Shown: positions 15,654-19,271 of the stretch, piece after piece
Layout: every line of letters begins with the position of its first letter
Numbering within the stretch: position 1 is the stretch's first letter
DNA from: Suillus spraguei
Taxonomy: Eukaryota > Basidiomycota > Agaricomycetes > Boletales > Suillaceae
Length of the DNA: 19,271 nt
Assembly (NCBI GenBank): GCA_016800925.1
Contig: JABCPU010000990.1
Coordinates: forward strand, 1-19,271
Reading direction: 5' to 3'
Translations under genes and position numbers: made by a program
Notes under the pieces: generated by a model
What the model saw: the letters and a program-made list of their open reading frames with translations, nothing else
What the model was told of the DNA's origin: nothing
Database searches by the model: none

Positions 15654-16438
15654 CTTGGAGAAACAAAGACTCGACGTATGTTTCTCCCAATGTAATACTA
15701 AGACTTGTACGTGCTGTAGGTGAAAGAAAAGAACTTCGTGTCCCTATCACCCTCCACTCTCGTACTCGCTTAAAATCCGTCGACACCACCGCTGTTATCG
15801 ACTCAGGAGCAGCAGGAACATTCATCTCCGAAGAGTTTGTGAAACTCCATCAAATCACACGACGAAAACTCAAAACGCCATTTCGAGTTACTACAGCCGA
15901 TGGAACTCTTATCAAAGGAGGACCAATCACGCACTATTGCATGTTAGTAATCAAAATCGATGAACGAACTATGTATGGGAAATTCAATATAACCAAACTG
16001 GGAAAACGAGATCAAATCCTTCTGGGAATTCCCTGGTTATGTGCAATGAACCCAATTATAGATTGGGCTGCTGAAACGCTTATCCTCCCTTGGACGGAGA
16101 AATCAGATGAAATCGAAATCGATATTGATACGGATAGGAAGGAGAATGGGTTGCCCCAACTATTCAATCATCGTTCTAGATGGCAACATTCCCGACTTCC
16201 GAAATCTCTCGTCACTCCTTTCATTTCTAGAAACCCCGAACCAGAAGTACAAATGCCATGTACTATAGACCCTACTCCCCGTGTACAGCTACCACGAGCA
16301 GTGTCACCGATTCCCCACGCTGAGAAGCGCAAGAATGAATCCGAACCCGAGCATCGGGTTGGACAAGAACCTATTGAGCAATGGCCAATAGAAGAACAGA
16401 AGCATGGAAAAAGAAAAGCTGAAGAAGAGATCCCCGGA
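15650..16438 (+). CDS. pol: Pol N-terminus: retroviral-type aspartic protease
   Basis: Open in the -1 frame relative to gag, with no ATG at its start, so expression as Gag-Pol by frameshifting is expected. The protease part has AVIDSGAAGTFI (catalytic Asp codon 15800-15802, Ser-Gly following), the flap region (VTTADGTLIKGG) and the ILLGIPWL...NPIIDW segment typical of Ty3/gypsy proteases. This enzyme cleaves Gag-Pol in the particle. A proline-rich and charged linker follows (PRVQLPRAVSPIPHAEKRK). An in-frame TGA at 16439-16441 ends the frame in the middle of the polyprotein, and the same frame continues beyond it (DTNIPKLSKFYVPPK), so this is a nonsense mutation rather than a natural end. Confidence 0.85.
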
Positions 16439-16441
16439 TGA

Positions 16442-17815
16442 GATACCAACATACCAAAATTATCCAAGTTCTATGTTCCCCCGAAAACTCTGTCAGCTTC
16501 AATCGAGGAAATCCCCGATAACGAAGAACCCGTACCCTCATTGATCCCAACAGAGGATGATGACCAATTCAACACTATGCAAGATGTCTGGCATGCACCA
16601 GAAGTACGAGAAATCTCCTCTTATGAACTAGGTGATGGAGAATTTCTAGTGGAATATGACACCGATGGAGTCAGCATGAGAATCATCGAAGAAGTATCCA
16701 TGGATACACCTCTTACACGTGATGGAACTTCTCGACTTGAACAGCTCTCCAACTATTCCGCAATTCCCCTACCTCCTCCAAAGTACAGTAATAAGGCTCA
16801 GGAATTCGCCACAGATGAAAAGGAAAAGAAAAAGAAATCCTTTGAAGAATTGGTCCCGGATTATCTACACGACTTCGCAGACGTCTTTGCTAAAGACGGA
16901 TTAAACAAACTACCTCCCGAACGCCCTGGTATTGATCATCGGATTGATACTAAACCCGGTTTCATTCCCTGTACATCTAAGGTCTACCCGTTATCCAAAA
17001 AGAATGTGCTGCCGTCAAAACGTTTATCGATGAAAATGTTGCAAAAGGTTTCATCTCAGAATCGAAGTCACCCCAAGCCAGTGGCTTCTTCTTTGTGGGA
17101 AAGAAGAGTGGAGAATTGTGTCCCTGTCAAGATTATCGCTACATCAATGATTGGACAGTCAAAACGCCTATCCGCTCCCACTCCCTATCTCTTTGGTCGC
17201 ACGTCTACACGGAGCACAATTCTTTACGAAAATGGATATCCGGTCCGGCTATAACAACATCGCATTCACCCTGATGATCGCTGGAAAGCTGCCTTTACTA
17301 CAGAGTTCGGCCTCTTTGAACCGAACGTCATGTTCTTTGGCCTCTGCAATTCCCCAGCAACTTTCCAAGCATACATGAATCGCACTTTTCAGCAGGAAAT
17401 CAATGAAGGATGGATGGTTATCTACATGGACAATATCTTGATCTTCTCTACGACTATGGAAGAACATCGGAACGACAAGATGGGTTTTGATGAAAATACG
17501 AAAAGAACATCTATTCTTAAAACCAGAGAAATGTACCTTCGATGCAGAAGAAGTGGAATACCTCGGAATGATAATTCGCCCTGGACAAGTTGCTATGGAC
17601 ACGCCAAGACCAAGGAATCTCTGAATGGCCAGTTCCGAAATCTGTAAAGATGTTCGGTCATTCCTAGGATTCTGCAACTTCTACCGCACGTTCATTTCCC
17701 ACTATTCCGACATCGCCAGACCTCTTATCGATCTAACAAAGAAAGATAAGGCCTTTGATTGGTCAACCGAATGTATGGACACCTTTGAAGAATTGAAAGA
17801 CACTTCACATCCCAA
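16442..17815 (+). pseudogene. pol: Pol: reverse transcriptase region, frameshifted
   Basis: After the TGA the same frame continues through FEELVPDYLHDFADVFAKDG and LPPERPGIDHRI, the usual entry to a Ty3/gypsy RT, to KVYPLSKKN near 17003. The frame then changes near 17003, 17165, 17262, 17470 and 17620. Recognisable pieces in order are [37 protein letters not shown] (motif A, catalytic Asp kept), FGLCNSPATFQ, YMDNILIFS (motif C, 17423 on), FDAEEVEYLGM and VRSFLGFCNFYRTFI. Motif C normally reads YxDD; the second Asp is Asn here (AAT), a loss-of-function change. The enzyme would copy the element RNA into cDNA in the particle. This copy cannot make it. Confidence 0.9.
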
Positions 17816-18355
17816 CCGGTGCTTCGTACCCTGATCCTGCCCGACAATTTGCTATCGCTAACCGATGCTTCACTCGTAGCAACTGGCGAGTTCTCCTGCA
17901 GACTGATGAGAATGCGTTTTATCACCATGTGCATACCTCTCACAGTCTTTGAACCCTGCGGAACGCAATTATCAGATCTTTGATCGGGAACTCCTTGCTG
18001 TGATCAGGGCATTGAATGAATGGCATCATTATCTCGAAGGAAACCACACCCTGTCTTGGTATTCACCGACCAAAGAACCTTCTGTACTTTAGAAGTGCAC
18101 AGAAGCTTACTGCCGCAAGCACGTTGGCAATTGATTTTGTCTATTTATGACATTGAACTGCATCACGTTGCAGGTACTAAATTAGCAGTACCTGATGCAC
18201 TATCTCGCCGGCCCAACTACGATTCCGGCAAAGACGATAACGAAGACCAGACTCTCCTCCCTGACGCTCTATTCGTTCGTCTTATTGACACCGACTTGAA
18301 AGATGTGCTGTCATCCTCTGACCCCTCGACGACCTGTCTTCAAAACGGCGTCTGA
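17816..18355 (+). pseudogene. pol: Pol: RNase H region, frameshifted
   Basis: Pieces in several frames give the Ty3/gypsy RNase H order: TDASLVATG (near 17861), [21 protein letters not shown] (near 17968-18030), then [34 protein letters not shown] and VPDALSRRPNY in the frame of 18020-18355. The catalytic TDAS Asp, the Glu in DREL and the FTD Asp are present. RNase H removes the RNA strand after reverse transcription. The frame breaks are near 17820, 17875 and 18055. Confidence 0.85.
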
Positions 18356-19271
18356 TGCCCTTGATGGTGTGTGCCTTCCCTATGAAATCGGCACTCTCTG
18401 ACTGGAAGATTGAGGAGAACGTCCTCTATTTTAAGAATCGCGCCTATATTCCGGCATCACTCCGATATCCTGAAAAGGTATCATGATCATCCTACTGCGG
18501 GACATCCCGGTAGATTCAAAACTGAAGAACTCGTTAAACGAGAAGCCTGGTGGCCTGCTATGGGCTCTTATATTCGGAAATACGTCAAGGGTTGCGCCCT
18601 TTGTCAGCAAATGAAAGCGGATACTCACTCCGTTCGACCCCCGCTTACATTTCCTCGTCTGCGACTAGACCCTTCTCTCAGGTCTCTGTTGATCTATCAC
18701 TGATCTCCCTGTTCTGGGGCTTTGATGTATCATGGTCGTGGTAGACCATGGCCTTATGAAGGGGGTAATTATTATCCCTTGTTTGAAAACCATCACTTCC
18801 GAAGGCGTTGCTAAACTATTTTTGAAACACGTCTACCGTCATTTGGACTCCATGACAAAGTATATTGGATCGAGGCCCGCAGTTCCTATCTCGCTTCTCT
18901 AAGGAACTTGCCCGACTTCTCGACTATATCATCGCTCCATCCACGGCTTATCACCCGCAGACTGATGGTCAAACTGAAAGGCTAAATCAAGAACTTGAAA
19001 CATATCTACGCATCTATGTCGCAACAACCCTGAAAACTGGGTAGAACACCTACCAATAGCCGAATTTGTCCACATCACACGAAAACATGATGCAAGAAAT
19101 GCATCACCTTCTATCTGATGATGGGATATGAACCACGCGCTATTCCCCATCTTATTCCTGATTCATCCATCCCTGCAGCAGAAGATCGAGTATGATCTGC
19201 AGAAGATAAGAGAAGAAGCAATCACCTGTCATAACATTGCAATGCAGACAATGGTTGAACGATCCCGAGGA
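18356..19271 (+). pseudogene. pol: Pol: integrase region, frameshifted, running off the window
   Basis: The frame at 18410-18703 carries the HHCC zinc-binding domain (YHDHPTAGHPG ... GCALCQQMKAD). The catalytic core follows in broken frames: VDHGLMKGVIIIPC (first Asp, near 18745), LDRGPQFL (second Asp, near 18867) and [15 protein letters not shown] (the Glu, near 18975). All three DDE residues are kept, but frame changes near 18680, 18725, 18850 and 19015 and a TAG after LKTG break the protein. The integrase tail and 3' LTR lie right of the window. It belongs with the gag at 14817. Confidence 0.88.

Overview
The window looks like a repeat-dense, mobile-element-rich piece of a filamentous fungal genome, most likely a basidiomycete (Agaricomycetes). 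The reasons are Ty3/gypsy elements, one with a chromodomain, genes with many short introns (about 42-56 bases, GTGAGT/GTAAGT donors), and proteins with a fungal Zn2Cys6-like cysteine pattern. All assignments come from reading the sequence by eye; nothing was searched.

Layout. (1) 1-2399 is the 3' end of a Ty3/gypsy chromovirus: integrase C-terminus plus chromodomain (+), then an intron-containing gene on the opposite strand (gene 1, 462-1458), a polypurine tract and the 746-bp 3' LTR. (2) 2400-2595 holds two scraps of another LTR family ('X'), followed by an apparently intact four-exon gene (gene 2, 2860-4005, +). (3) 4205-8758 is a pile of X-family LTRs (B, C, D) and a frameshifted Gag-like remnant on the minus strand. 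(4) 7710-10854 (-) is a broken multi-exon gene (gene 3), interrupted by a solo LTR of the chromovirus family (9288-10013, target duplication GTCCA) and by solo X-LTR D (7812-8758, target duplication GCGA), and joined to X-LTR C. (5) 11124-12134 (+) and 12207-12565 (-) are gene remnants of unknown family. (6) 12566-13081 is an X-LTR interrupted by a second Ty3/gypsy family (475-bp LTRs); a further copy of that family sits inside the first copy's gag and fills 14143-19271 with gag, protease, RT, RNase H and integrase, the pol part heavily frameshifted.

The unifying observation is that genes 1, 2 and 3 share little apart from a tandem C-x2-C-x6-C ... C-x2-C-x6-C cluster (Zn2Cys6-like). One lies antisense inside a chromovirus, one lies 460 bp beyond that element, and one is riddled with LTRs of the same two families. 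The best candidate for something undescribed is the chromovirus carrying an antisense, spliced Zn-cluster/coiled-coil gene between pol and its 3' LTR. The second is the strand-biased TACCGC hexamer enrichment that marks X-family LTRs and the Gag remnant next to them.
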